From Paenibacillus lutrae (GTDB lineage Bacteria; Bacillota; Bacilli; Paenibacillales; NBRC-103111): a stretch of DNA of 64,000 nucleotides. The DNA lies in contig NZ_RHLK01000001.1 in the NCBI RefSeq assembly GCF_009757775.1, forward strand, positions 409,608 to 473,607, written 5' to 3'. A program made the translations under genes and the position numbers. Shown here piece after piece: positions 19,250 through 27,770 of this stretch. The notes beneath the pieces are model-generated. The model did no database searches, was not told where the DNA came from, and saw only the letters and a list, made by a program, of their open reading frames with translations. How positions within the stretch are numbered: the stretch's first letter is position 1; every line of letters starts with the position of its first letter.

Positions 19250-19387
19250 ATCTTGACATGGATATTAGGGACTATCTATATCTTGTAGAGATATAGGTCT
19301 TTAGATGCTCTCACGGCACTCATGCGGTTATTCTAGTCAGGGCAGAAACCGTAATGGAATTAAGTACTGCAGCTGTAACTGTAAAAT

Positions 19388-19433
19388 AACCCAATAAACC
19401 AACCCCTCTATTTGGCGGTTGGTTTATTGGGTT
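19388..19433. terminator. Perfect 17-bp inverted repeat
   Basis: Arms of 17 identical complementary bases (starting AACCCAATAAACC) enclose a 12-nt loop. On the minus strand T-rich sequence follows (TTATTTT). It lies between the M60 promoter and the GNAT remnant, so it probably terminated the acetyltransferase transcript before that gene was broken. Confidence 0.65.
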
Positions 19434-19506
19434 AATGCTCCATCGAGATTAGCTGCGGAAATCGTTTTATTATTATCCGCAATCGGCATGTTCCGGCAGC
19501 TTTAAT

Positions 19507-19570
19507 TTATATACAAGTTGCTGATAGGCTATTTTCTTGGTTTTGGTTAGCAAAACCTGCTTTTTCATAT
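19507..19570 (-). pseudogene. GNAT acetyltransferase remnant, 3' part
   Basis: The minus-strand reading continues KAGFANQNQ... to a TAA at 19507-19509. It joins in frame to the 5' part at 21931-22042 once the inserted IS1595 element and one copy of its 8-bp duplication are removed. Together they read N-E-Q-A-I-Y-L-Y-E-K-A-G-F, the C-terminal signature of GNAT N-acetyltransferases. Confidence 0.75.
19563..19570. repeat. Target-site duplication, left copy
   Basis: TTTCATAT directly abuts the left inverted repeat; the identical octamer abuts the right repeat at 21931-21938. Eight-base duplications are the rule for IS1595-family insertions. Confidence 0.93.
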
Positions 19571-19601
19571 GGCTATGTTAAATTCTAATGTTGATATTTG
19601 A
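19571..19601. repeat. IS1595 terminal inverted repeat, left
   Basis: A 31-bp repeat starting GGCTATGTTAAATTC and ending TTGATATTTGA. It pairs with 21900-21930 with four mismatches, all in the middle. Confidence 0.93.
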
Positions 19602-19608
19602 CCATAAG

Positions 19609-19636
19609 AAAACCGCCTTCGTTGAAAAGGCGGTTT
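19609..19636 (-). terminator. Terminator after passenger phosphotransferase
   Basis: AAACCGCCTT and AAGGCGGTTT arms with a 7-nt loop; on the minus strand TTTTCTT follows. It lies inside the mobile element, just within the left repeat. Confidence 0.75.
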
Positions 19637-19797
19637 ATTGCTATCGTGTCCCGTTAGCGCAACGCCCTACTCTGTTGAATTTCGTGTTCCTCAACATAAA
19701 GCGGCATCAGAGAAGGCGGATCGTACCTTATCACGGCCTTTAAACGACAAAATGATGCCGATAGCCATAGCCCCATAGCCGCAACGAAATAATGAGC

Positions 19798-20712
19798 CTA
19801 ATCCGACAGTGCCCGCATGATGTTGGATTTCGCCTCTGCCGCAATCGCTTCATTCCCGTCATCGACCGCTTGCATTAAGATCAGTATGGGGATGTATACC
19901 GCGATCAGCCGCGCCAGCAGCTTCGTTTCCTCGTCCGCTCCTCCGTACGTTTCGAAAAACACGCCGCGAGCGTAAGGTGGTAAAAAGCTATAAGCAACGC
20001 TCAAATCGCAAGCCGGATGGCCAACGCTCAGATCGCCCCAATCAATTATGCCGGAAACGATCCCGTTCTCATTCACAAGCATATTTTTGAAATGAAGATC
20101 GCCATGTAGAAGTGCATTCTCCGCCTCGACACGGTCCTTTTGCAGCCTGCTAATATACGCTTCGATCACACCGGACTCCTCCGGCGACAAGTGTTCAACC
20201 ACCTTCGATAGAAAGCCCTCCAATTTCACTTTGCGCGATGCTATGTCCGTCAAGTTTCGATGATCTTGCTGAACTCCGCACTTCAGCGCCGCCTGCATCG
20301 GAAACTCATGCAATCTCCGCAAAAATTTCGCCAGCGTCTCTGCCGATAGAGCCCGGCGTTCTTCCGTCAAACCGATTGGGAAATCTCCTGGCACGTAGGC
20401 ATAGCCAAGAAATGGTGCCGGGTATTCGTCACTTGCTTCGCCATAAAACAACGGTTTCGGATAGGGGATGGTCATATATGCCTCCAGCTTCGGCAGCAGC
20501 TTCCCTTCCATACGAATCGAGCCAACTGCAATTGTTCTTCTTGGAAATCGAAACACGTACTCGTCACCGATGAGAAAAACCGTATTGTCCCAGCCCCAGC
20601 CCAATCGCTTCACTTGCTTCGATGACAGCTGAGGGAATTGTCTGCCGATCAGCGTCCGCGCCTGCTCTTCGTTAACCTCCCACTCCGCATCCCATACATT
20701 CGTTCCTCCCAT
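19798..20712 (-). CDS. APH-family phosphotransferase carried by IS1595 element
   Basis: The ATP-lobe segment GWGWDNTVFLIGDEYVFRFPRR is followed by the catalytic loop HGDLHFKN and metal-binding IDWGD, then GHPACDLSVAYSF. All are standard for aminoglycoside/macrolide phosphotransferases (304 aa, usual length). Members of this branch include drug-inactivating enzymes and many of unknown substrate; resistance is plausible because the gene is mobile, but it is not shown by sequence. GAGGAGG precedes the ATG. It lies 81 bp downstream of the transposase gene on the same strand, inside the element's inverted repeats. Confidence 0.88.
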   Translation of the reverse strand: MGGTNVWDAEWEVNEEQARTLIGRQFPQLSSKQVKRLGWGWDNTVFLIGDEYVFRFPRRTIAVGSIRMEGKLLPKLEAYMTIPYPKPLFYGEASDEYPAPFLGYAYVPGDFPIGLTEERRALSAETLAKFLRRLHEFPMQAALKCGVQQDHRNLTDIASRKVKLEGFLSKVVEHLSPEESGVIEAYISRLQKDRVEAENALLHGDLHFKNMLVNENGIVSGIIDWGDLSVGHPACDLSVAYSFLPPYARGVFFETYGGADEETKLLARLIAVYIPILILMQAVDDGNEAIAAEAKSNIMRALSD

Positions 20713-20793
20713 GAATTGTCTGCCTCCTCGTTCCTTACGTTATTTAGATGTTTACATTCCCTGGAAGTTGCGCATAACTGCCCGTTAGGGAGC

Positions 20794-21840
20794 TTAACAA
20801 GAATAAGCAGAAAGCCGAAGTTTGGTGTTCGTGTCGGTCACAGTAAACAGGCACGATTTGACCAACATATTTTTCTTATTCGATGCGGTATTCTCATATT
20901 CCTTGCTGTCTAAGTAACAAAACCACGCCAAGTAATTCTGCAAATACTTTGTTGCAACACCATTGAAGCGATCCATCCATTTCTTCAAGCGGCTGTGGTA
21001 GCTGTTTACGTTTTGGATATGGTACACGCCTTTCACACGTTGTTTTCCGTCGGACTTGAATCGGTAATGAGTCATGCCTTTTGAATTCGCATAGGAGCTA
21101 AATGCCCTCCATGAATCAGTGCATAACACGTTTGAGTCAGATAGATGACCACCAATCGCTTCGTCTAATTTTATAGTCCGAATACGTCCACGCCCAAGTA
21201 CGCTAGAGTAAGTCATTTTCTGACGGTCACGGGCAACCAGCACGCACACTTGATCGTGGCTTATACCACGATATTTCGCTTTGCCGCCACGTTTACGTGG
21301 CTTGCGTTCGGCAATATTCCGCTTGCCCTTTTCCGAGTAAAGAAAGTAGGTCTCGTCCATTTCAACAATATCTTGAAATGCTTCGGTTGGAATCTGCTTC
21401 AGAGCGGAAAGAATCTTATGCCGCCAGTAAAACAAGGTGACATGCGTGACTTCATCGTTTAACTGCTCTGCACATTTTCTCAGAGAAAAGCCCTCAATCA
21501 TGCATTCGATAAAACAAACCCACATATGAGGTCGCCTCGTTCGTTGCAGAGGGGTGTTCGTAAGGTCATTGAATGTTTGGCGACAGGACTTACAACGGTA
21601 ACGTTGACGTTTAACCTCTCCAGTGCGTGTTCTTACAGCGTACTTTCCAAATCGAACAACAGAATGGTTTTTGCAATGCGGGCAAACAAGTCCATCTTTA
21701 TGCTTCTGCTCTTGAATTTCATCAATCGCTCGAACTGGAAGTGCCACTCCCTTGGTTCGGGACTGCAAAAAGTAGATAAGTTCTCGCTTACCATTATCGT
21801 CCAACGTATCAGCAAGCTTTTTCAGTTCCTTTAAATCCAT
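20794..21840 (-). CDS. IS1595-family (ISXO2-like) transposase
   Basis: An N-terminal zinc ribbon (CPHC ... CKSC, about residues 50-85) and a helix-turn-helix-like segment (GFSLRKCAEQL) precede the ISXO2-like DDE domain. MDETYF carries the first Asp, LCTDSWRAFSSYA the second, and the HIQNVNSYHSRLKKWMDRF region the third acidic/Asn-His block; YLAWF is near the C-terminus. It would cut and join the element's inverted repeats. ATG at 21840 is chosen; TTG at 21846 is also possible, with GGAG 5 nt before it. The frame is intact at full length, so the element may still be active. Confidence 0.94.
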   Translation of the reverse strand: MDLKELKKLADTLDDNGKRELIYFLQSRTKGVALPVRAIDEIQEQKHKDGLVCPHCKNHSVVRFGKYAVRTRTGEVKRQRYRCKSCRQTFNDLTNTPLQRTRRPHMWVCFIECMIEGFSLRKCAEQLNDEVTHVTLFYWRHKILSALKQIPTEAFQDIVEMDETYFLYSEKGKRNIAERKPRKRGGKAKYRGISHDQVCVLVARDRQKMTYSSVLGRGRIRTIKLDEAIGGHLSDSNVLCTDSWRAFSSYANSKGMTHYRFKSDGKQRVKGVYHIQNVNSYHSRLKKWMDRFNGVATKYLQNYLAWFCYLDSKEYENTASNKKNMLVKSCLFTVTDTNTKLRLSAYSC

Positions 21841-21899
21841 GGGCAAATCATCTCCGAACAGTTATATTGTCCTTATTTCAGAACGCTTGTTCGGAATTA

Positions 21900-21930
21900 T
21901 CAAATATCAACAACAAAGTTTAACATAGCC
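21900..21930. repeat. IS1595 terminal inverted repeat, right
   Basis: Inverted copy of the left end, 27 of 31 bases matching, ending at AACATAGCC next to the duplicated octamer. Confidence 0.93.
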
Positions 21931-21938
21931 TTTCATAT
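21931..21938. repeat. Target-site duplication, right copy
   Basis: TTTCATAT, identical to 19563-19570. Confidence 0.93.
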
Positions 21939-22042
21939 AAATAGATCGCTTGCTCGTTTTCTTGTTCTAATGTTATAGATATAACCTTGCACTTAGGGGG
22001 ATTTTCGTAATTCCTTATCGATCTGAAATCCAAGGCTTCATT
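21931..22042 (-). pseudogene. GNAT acetyltransferase remnant, 5' part
   Basis: The minus strand reads ...KVISITLEQENEQAIYLYE up to the insertion point of the mobile element. No start codon is present: upstream, the frame runs into the stop codon of the neighbouring kinase gene at 22043. The acetyltransferase had therefore probably already lost its N-terminal half before the element landed. Confidence 0.7.
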
Positions 22043-22843
22043 TCAATCTAACCAATCATCGATATGTTTTGAGATAAATTGAATCTCGCTCTCATAATGA
22101 GCCAAGTGTCCCTCTTCAATCCTTTTTTGAAAGGCAAGATTTCCATCGGCGGCACCACTTCTCAGCGTATCACACAGTACAGTTAAACGTTGAGTAATCC
22201 ACTGCGGCAGATCATTGGAGACGGGAATTCCATACGATTCAAAAAACAGATGAATTCGCCGGCGGCGCTCTGCGGCGTGTAAATCGGATTGGTAGGCTGC
22301 CGTAGTTCCTGATGAATAGTCAGGGGCGAAACTGGCAAGCGGAACTGAAGTATATAGGGTGTACGCAATATCCCACATACGCGGACCAGGACCTGCCATG
22401 TCAAAATCAATTAGCGCCACAGGCGCCTCATTTTGAAAGACCACATTATACAACGCAGCATCATTATGACAGATTACTTCGCGCTCGTTGTCATCACCGA
22501 AACTAAGCTGCCATTTCCCCGTTGTGAGAGAGAACCCTTCCGTCGCATCATGGAAACGACGCAAAAGAAGTGCCAAACCAACAAGCGTTTCGTCCGACCA
22601 CATGTACGGTTCAAGTTCTGGATAATTGTTGCCTGGAACTTCTCCAGGAATAAATGACAAGATTTCACGATCTGACTCATCGATTCCGTGGAATCTGGGT
22701 GCTCCCTCAAAGCCCCGGTTCTCCAAATGTCTGAGCAGTTCATGCACGCTTGGGCTCCAATAACCTGTAGGGCGGCGAACAGTGTTCGCCATGCGGACAA
22801 TGTGATTAACATTTCCGCCCTGTAATACTTCTTCCTGAGTCAA
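22043..22843 (-). CDS. APH-family phosphotransferase (trifolitoxin-immunity-like branch)
   Basis: The catalytic loop ICHNDAALYNVVF (HNDxxxxN) and metal-binding LIDFDMAGPGPRMWDIAYTLY mark an APH-fold kinase. The preceding VRRPTGYWSPSVHELLRHLENRGFEGAPRF is typical of the branch that includes trifolitoxin-immunity-like proteins. The substrate is unknown. A TTG start at 22843 is chosen because GAGGTGA stands 6 nt upstream; a longer TTG-started frame to 22900 has no RBS. Its 3' end abuts the GNAT remnant that hosts the mobile element. Confidence 0.82.
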   Translation of the reverse strand: MTQEEVLQGGNVNHIVRMANTVRRPTGYWSPSVHELLRHLENRGFEGAPRFHGIDESDREILSFIPGEVPGNNYPELEPYMWSDETLVGLALLLRRFHDATEGFSLTTGKWQLSFGDDNEREVICHNDAALYNVVFQNEAPVALIDFDMAGPGPRMWDIAYTLYTSVPLASFAPDYSSGTTAAYQSDLHAAERRRRIHLFFESYGIPVSNDLPQWITQRLTVLCDTLRSGAADGNLAFQKRIEEGHLAHYESEIQFISKHIDDWLD

Positions 22844-23300
22844 TAGGATCACCTCGCTTTCCTGTGTTATAAAACTGCTAACCTTAATGGCGTCGTTCAA
22901 AAAAACATGCTACTCAAGACTCTAGAATACAAATTAATGGAAATATAAACAAAGGAAATTTTGATTAGAATTAAACTATGCTTGTTTTAAAAACTGCTGT
23001 GATCAGATGTTAACTCCTCAGAACTTAACCCCTCTTGGATATTGTCAAAAGTATTCTAATTGCTCGTCCTCTTCACCCGTACAAATGTGGCTGAGTTAGG
23101 AACACGAATATCAGGTGCAATCTTGATGCAAACTGTTTGTGAATAATACAGCATGAACTCCCCTATTCCAGCCTGGCGAATTTATAAGCGTTGATTGGAG
23201 CGCCGTCTTAAACAGTCGTAACAAATTGAGAAGTTTCACATTGACCACTACAGTACCATATGTTACTTTTAACCTATATTATTGATAACGAGGTGTAAGG
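22844..23300. other. 457-bp non-coding gap before PadR gene
   Basis: AT-rich, with stop codons in every frame. TTGACC near 23242 could be the -35 of a promoter for the PadR-like gene, but no good -10 is spaced from it; TATATT near 23274 is an alternative. A 32-codon minus-strand frame (23056-23154) has no RBS and is not called. No repeat or RNA structure was recognised. Confidence 0.4.
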
Positions 23301-24218
23301 ATGTCAATCCAATTAGCAATATTAGGCATACTGAGTTGGAAGTCCTCAACAGGATATGAACTGAAAAAGATCTTTGAAGAATCCTCTTTCATGTATTGGT
23401 CCGGTAACAACAATCAAATTTACAAAGCTCTAATGAATCTTGAGAACGATGATTTCGTTACCAGTGAGGTGGTTCATCAGGATAACTCTCCTTCCAAAAA
23501 AATATATACCCTGACAGAAGAAGGACTTAAAGAACTAAAAAAGTGGCTTGTGTCATCATCAGAAGCTCCCGAGATTAAAAAAACATTTTTGGTACAGCTT
23601 GCATGGTCAGATCTGTTAAGTAATCAAGAATTAAGTGAGATACTCTCAAAATATGAAAGTGAAATCAAACTGCAATTGATTATGCAGAAGGAAAAATACA
23701 GACGTGCTCTTCATTCACCTAATAGAAGCAGGAGGGAAAGCTTAATATGGGAGATGATTTCAGAAAACATTATTTCAACCTATAATAATGAACTTAATTG
23801 GGTCCGTGAAACCCGTCAGAGGTTGTTCGAAAACGAAGCTATGGAGGAGAAAAACAAAATGAACTATCAAATTAGAGAAACAGAGAGTAAAACATATATT
23901 GAACTGATTTCTTCTACTGAACCTTTACGTACAGAGAATCATGCACTTGATCTAATATCTTTATGCTGGGAACATGAGGCAAACGCGATTATTATTCACC
24001 ATGCAGCCTTATCAGAAGACTTCTTCAAACTTAAAACCAAAGTAGCCGGTGATATTATTCAGAAATTTATAAATTATGGTATAAAAACGGCTGCTATTAT
24101 TCCTCAGGAGATAATTGAAAAAGGCAGATTTAATGAAATGGCTAAGGAAATGAACACAGGTCATCATTTTAGATTGTATGGAAGTAAAGAAGAAGCGGAA
24201 CAATGGCTTCTGAAATAG
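23301..24218 (+). CDS. PadR-type regulator fused to DUF4180 domain
   Basis: The N-terminal winged helix (about 1-80: LAILGILSWKSSTGYELKKIFEES ... YKALMNLENDDFV) and the following helical region (to about 185) are those of PadR transcription factors, which sense phenolics, drugs or other ligands. Residues about 190-305 are a separate DUF4180-like domain: ALDLISLCWEHEANAIIIHHAALSEDFFKL...AGDIIQKFINYGIKTAAI, normally a stand-alone protein of ~120 aa. GAGGTGTAAGG precedes the ATG. The gene opens an AT-rich block of three plus-strand genes that differ in composition from the neighbours. Confidence 0.87.
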   Translation: MSIQLAILGILSWKSSTGYELKKIFEESSFMYWSGNNNQIYKALMNLENDDFVTSEVVHQDNSPSKKIYTLTEEGLKELKKWLVSSSEAPEIKKTFLVQLAWSDLLSNQELSEILSKYESEIKLQLIMQKEKYRRALHSPNRSRRESLIWEMISENIISTYNNELNWVRETRQRLFENEAMEEKNKMNYQIRETESKTYIELISSTEPLRTENHALDLISLCWEHEANAIIIHHAALSEDFFKLKTKVAGDIIQKFINYGIKTAAIIPQEIIEKGRFNEMAKEMNTGHHFRLYGSKEEAEQWLLK

Positions 24219-24468
24219 AAAAAAAGGCGAGATTTAATGAAAAATATATAAGTCAGAAGCAGGTAAACTACCAAAGCATATGCTCTATGATTGAATGAAA
24301 CAATAGATGCACTATGATATTCTTTCAGTGTAAAAGTTACAAAGTCGTATTCACTTCGAATTTCTAGGGCCTCATTATATAAGGCTATCGGAAAGGAACA
24401 GTTGATGAGTTATACCAAAAACCGGAAATATATAATAGAAAATAAGTTCCATATAGAGGTGGAATGAT

Positions 24469-25431
24469 ATGCCTAAAACTGATAATATGTTAGCAATTTT
24501 ATGGATGCTCCGCTCAGGTGAAAAAATTACTGCACAACAAATTTCAGAAAAGTTAGAGATGAATATAAGGACTGTGTATCGTTATATGGATACAATTTCA
24601 ACAAGTGGCGTACCTATAATTTCAGAACCAGGACATAACGGTGGATACACTTTATTGAACAATTTTATTGAAGCTCCTCTTTTTTTTGACTTTGAGGAGC
24701 AAACTTCACTATTTCACGCTGCTGTTTTTGCAGAAGAAGCCGGATATTATGGAGGTGAAGCACTAAATAGGGCCATTTCAAAACTAAGCAAATACTCAAA
24801 TCAAGAGCAGGAAACAAAGAGAAACCAACATTTAACTAGTCTTGAAGTAATAAGTCGATTAAGTTCACTCTCTATGGAACCTTTTTTGAAAGAATTGGAG
24901 CAGGCCGTAGCTGACGGGTACTCAGTAAAAATGGTTTACCATAAAAGCGGCAAAAAGCAGTTAAATTATAGATCGGTCGATCCGTACAAAATTATCTATT
25001 GGAATAATAAATGGTATGTGATTGGATTTTGTCATCTTAGGAATGATATCCGTAGTTTTAGAGTAGATCGAATTGAAAGTCTAATGCTAACCGAAAATAA
25101 GTTTAACCGGCCAGAAAATTTTTCAGCGCGTGACCTTTTTATGAAAAACCTCCTTCCAACTATAGAAGATAAGGAAAGGATTACTTCTTTAGTTATTAAG
25201 GGGAATACAAGGACGTTGGGAGATATTTGCCAACATTGGTTTTTAGGACATTATTTACAAGAACGGACTTCAAATCAAGCAGTATTTCTTCTTGAAAAGG
25301 ATATGATACATACATATGTACCTTATTTACTTTTACCGTACGGTAAATCTATTCAAGTTATTGAGCCAAAAAGTCTAAAGAAAAAACTTATTGAAGTTCT
25401 GTCGGAATTAATACAATTTCATCAAGTATGA
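24469..25431 (+). CDS. YafY-type transcription regulator (HTH + WYL domain)
   Basis: An N-terminal HTH_11 winged helix (EKITAQQISEKLEMNIRTVYRYMDTI) followed by GVPIISEPGHNGGYTL is the standard start of the YafY/YobV family. A WYL domain (about 140-225: VKMVYHKSGKKQLNYRSVDPYKIIYWNNKWYVIGFCHLRNDIRSFRVDRI) and a C-terminal WCX extension complete it. WYL domains bind nucleic-acid or nucleotide-type ligands and switch DNA binding. It lies 76 bp upstream of the DJ-1/PfpI gene, which it may control; a hairpin stands between them. GAGGTGGAA precedes the ATG. Confidence 0.9.
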   Translation: MPKTDNMLAILWMLRSGEKITAQQISEKLEMNIRTVYRYMDTISTSGVPIISEPGHNGGYTLLNNFIEAPLFFDFEEQTSLFHAAVFAEEAGYYGGEALNRAISKLSKYSNQEQETKRNQHLTSLEVISRLSSLSMEPFLKELEQAVADGYSVKMVYHKSGKKQLNYRSVDPYKIIYWNNKWYVIGFCHLRNDIRSFRVDRIESLMLTENKFNRPENFSARDLFMKNLLPTIEDKERITSLVIKGNTRTLGDICQHWFLGHYLQERTSNQAVFLLEKDMIHTYVPYLLLPYGKSIQVIEPKSLKKKLIEVLSELIQFHQV

Positions 25432-25463
25432 TAACTTCCCTGACGTTAGCTGTCAGGGAAGTT
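25432..25463 (+). terminator. Hairpin between WYL and PfpI genes
   Basis: AACTTCCCTGAC and GTCAGGGAAGTT arms followed by ATATTATAAT. It starts at the WYL stop codon and probably terminates or attenuates transcription into the next gene. Confidence 0.65.
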
Positions 25464-25507
25464 ATATTATAATTGGCTATATCAATTGTGATTGGGAGTG
25501 TTATTGG

Positions 25508-26140
25508 ATGCAAACAAAAAAAGCTTATTTATATGTATTTAACACAATGTCAGACTGGGAATATGGATATTTAATTGCCGAACTAAACACAGGAAGATAT
25601 TTCAAAAAAGATATCGCACCTTTAAAAGTAGTTACAGTAGGAGCTAATAAAGAAATTATTACTACGATGGGTGGACTGAACATAAAACCAGATATTTCGC
25701 TTGATGAGTGTACGCTTGAGAGTAAAGATCTTTTAGTTTTGCCTGGAGGGAATACTTGGGGAGAAGTTATTCATCAACCAATCATGAAAAAAATTGGCGA
25801 AGCTTTAAAGCTCGGCACTATTGTTGCTGCAATTTGTGGTGCAACGGAGGCCCTTGCGAATATGGGATACCTGGATTCTAGAAAGCATACAAGCAATAAC
25901 TTGGAGTACATTAAAATGGTTTGTCCTAATTACAAAGGAGAAAAATTTTATGAGATGGGACCTGCGGTATCTAGTGAGAATATGGTTACTGCATCAGGAG
26001 TAGCTCCTCTGGAATTTGCGATGGAAGTACTAAAAAAATTAGATGTATTTGCACCCGATACATTACATTCATGGTATAACCTGAATAAGACTCACAAACC
26101 TGAATACTTCTTCCAGTTAATGAATTCAATAAATAGATGA
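25508..26140 (+). CDS. DJ-1/PfpI family protein
   Basis: Class-I glutamine-amidotransferase-like fold. LLVLPGGNTWGE carries the oxyanion/acidic region, and the nucleophile elbow AAICGATEAL puts Cys about residue 114 on the tight turn typical of DJ-1/PfpI proteins. A downstream aromatic/His (about SGVAPLEFAMEVL region) completes the usual C-terminal helix. Functions in the family range from protease or deglycase to stress chaperone; which applies cannot be told. A glutamine-amidotransferase synthase partner is absent, so an amidotransferase role is unlikely. It follows the WYL regulator on the same strand. Confidence 0.85.
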   Translation: MQTKKAYLYVFNTMSDWEYGYLIAELNTGRYFKKDIAPLKVVTVGANKEIITTMGGLNIKPDISLDECTLESKDLLVLPGGNTWGEVIHQPIMKKIGEALKLGTIVAAICGATEALANMGYLDSRKHTSNNLEYIKMVCPNYKGEKFYEMGPAVSSENMVTASGVAPLEFAMEVLKKLDVFAPDTLHSWYNLNKTHKPEYFFQLMNSINR

Positions 26141-26222
26141 GCTTAAAATCCGCATTTTCCTGACGGTACCCCCTTATAATAGTAGGTTATTTAGCTTGCG
26201 AATTAGTATCTTTACAAAGAAT

Positions 26223-26270
26223 TGAGAGAAACAGCTAACGTCATTTAATCAAAAACGTTAGCTGTGTTCT
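26223..26270. terminator. Hairpin between convergent genes
   Basis: ACAGCTAACGT and ACGTTAGCTGT arms, extended by GAGA/TTCTC pairs, with a 13-nt loop. Placed between the PfpI gene (+) and the serine hydrolase (-), so a bidirectional terminator is likely although T-runs are weak. Confidence 0.6.
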
Positions 26271-26305
26271 CGGGTTCAATAAACATGAGTGGCCTTCTTT
26301 ATTCC

Positions 26306-27475
26306 CTATTTGTCAAATTCGGCAGCAACAATCTTAGTGAAAGTATCCTGTTCGATAGCGGCCCCTAAATAGTTGGTACTGACGGCCAGCGTATGTTTAC
26401 CTCCTACACTACCGCCCGCAAACGTTGCGAATCCCGGTATGCCTCCGGTATGACCCCACACCGTATCACCGCTTTGAAGGTTGAATGCATAAATTCCAAG
26501 TCCGTATCCCTTAATATCCTTTAGACCTGTTTCCACGGGGGTAAGCATTTGTTTCAGTTGTTCTTCTTTCAGTAATTGGCCGCCAAGCAATGCGGAAAAG
26601 AACGTATTCAAGTCGTCGGCAGAAGAAATGATATCCCCGGCGGAGCTGGCGACGCTCGGATTATAATAGGTGACATCCAGCGGCTCCTTTCCAAATTCCG
26701 GCTGAAAATACCCGCGGGCATGGTTATTACCGGGGATAACCGTTGAATTACCCGGAAGGATCGTATCGGAGAGTTCAAGCGGTTCGAGGATCCGCCGCTC
26801 GATTTCCTCCGCGTAGCTAGTTCCGGTTACCTTTTCAATAAGCATGCCCAGTAACACATATCCCGTATTGGAATACGACCAGCCCTTGCCGGGAGCGAAA
26901 TCCGCGGGCATAGCCAGGCCGATGCTGACGATTTCTTCAGGTGTATACGTTTTTCTGGTTTCCATTAAACTGATTTTATCGGACTTTAAATATTCGCTGA
27001 TCCCACTGGTGTGGTTCAAAAGCTGCCGCACAGTGATCTCTTTGCCTTCATAGCCGTTTCCATGTACGACACCTGGCAGCCATTTCTCAATGGAGTCGTC
27101 GAGGTTCAGACGGTTCTCTCCAGCTAGTTGGAGAATAACCGTAGCGGTGAACGTCTTTGTTACACTGCCGATGCGGAAAAGATAATTGGTTTGCATCTGC
27201 TGCTCGGTCGTCAAATCGGCGATCCCTGCGGAATAGGCCCACCTTTTCCCATTCTCGGTACTTTTGACGAGTATACCCGGCAAGCCGGCTTCCATTGCAG
27301 TCTGCAAAGCTTTCTTGACGGCACTATGCTTGTGTTTTGCCTGTGTATCTGAGGAAGAAGTTCTAGACGAAGCGGCTTCCGCTTCTACCGCTATACCAGG
27401 AACTGCGTTAATTAGGGAGATTCCCGTCATCATAAGGGCCAAGCTGGCGGACACAATTTTAAAAGGCATTTTCAT
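26306..27475 (-). CDS. Secreted beta-lactamase-fold serine hydrolase
   Basis: A signal peptide (MKMPFKIVSASLALMMTGIS...AEAASS) is followed by a class-C/DD-peptidase fold. The three active-site elements are SVTK (SxxK, about residue 107), YSNTGY (YxN) and HTGG (KTG equivalent). Length 389 fits the AmpC/EstB/D-Ala-D-Ala carboxypeptidase family. It could act on peptidoglycan stem peptides, D-amino-acid peptides or esters; whether it hydrolyses beta-lactams is not evident. GGAG stands before the ATG. It is monocistronic and divergent from the Asp-box protein gene. Confidence 0.92.
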   Translation of the reverse strand: MKMPFKIVSASLALMMTGISLINAVPGIAVEAEAASSRTSSSDTQAKHKHSAVKKALQTAMEAGLPGILVKSTENGKRWAYSAGIADLTTEQQMQTNYLFRIGSVTKTFTATVILQLAGENRLNLDDSIEKWLPGVVHGNGYEGKEITVRQLLNHTSGISEYLKSDKISLMETRKTYTPEEIVSIGLAMPADFAPGKGWSYSNTGYVLLGMLIEKVTGTSYAEEIERRILEPLELSDTILPGNSTVIPGNNHARGYFQPEFGKEPLDVTYYNPSVASSAGDIISSADDLNTFFSALLGGQLLKEEQLKQMLTPVETGLKDIKGYGLGIYAFNLQSGDTVWGHTGGIPGFATFAGGSVGGKHTLAVSTNYLGAAIEQDTFTKIVAAEFDK

Positions 27476-27770
27476 ACGAAATCAGCTCCTGGAATAGTTA
27501 TTGGCGGCATTTTCCCGCCCTTTCATCCTATCCGCACAACTGTCATAACGACTACTTACATAATGTCATCATTTATAGAATGACAAATTTATGGAGGTTT
27601 TTTCGTCAACAGGATCAGATTACGCTTCGTCAGCCCAGCCCGCTCCGAAAGTTCGGGGGACCCGTCAATAAAGTATAAGCTTGATTTGTAATTCCCTATA
27701 GGGCCTGGCCCATACCTGTTAAAAGTCCGTTGCGTATATTAATGGAGTATACATGGATGGAGGAACTAGA

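Larger units (their letters stand above)
19571..21930 (-). mobile_element. IS1595-family element with APH-type passenger gene
   Basis: A 2360-bp element. Its ends are 31-bp inverted repeats beginning GGCTATGTTAAA (19571-19601 and, inverted, 21900-21930), which match at 27 of 31 positions. It is flanked by the 8-bp duplication TTTCATAT. It contains an intact transposase gene and, on the same strand, a phosphotransferase gene with its own terminator near the left end. Several IS1595-family members are known to carry passenger genes; here the passenger is a kinase of the aminoglycoside/macrolide phosphotransferase fold. Intact ends, duplication and open frames suggest a recent insertion. Confidence 0.95.

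Noticed and set aside
19250-19390. Second riboswitch upstream of the M60 promoter
   Set aside because: A short CTATATCT/AGATATAG hairpin is present, but no second aptamer core (GGCAAACC or GACGCAAAGC) is found.
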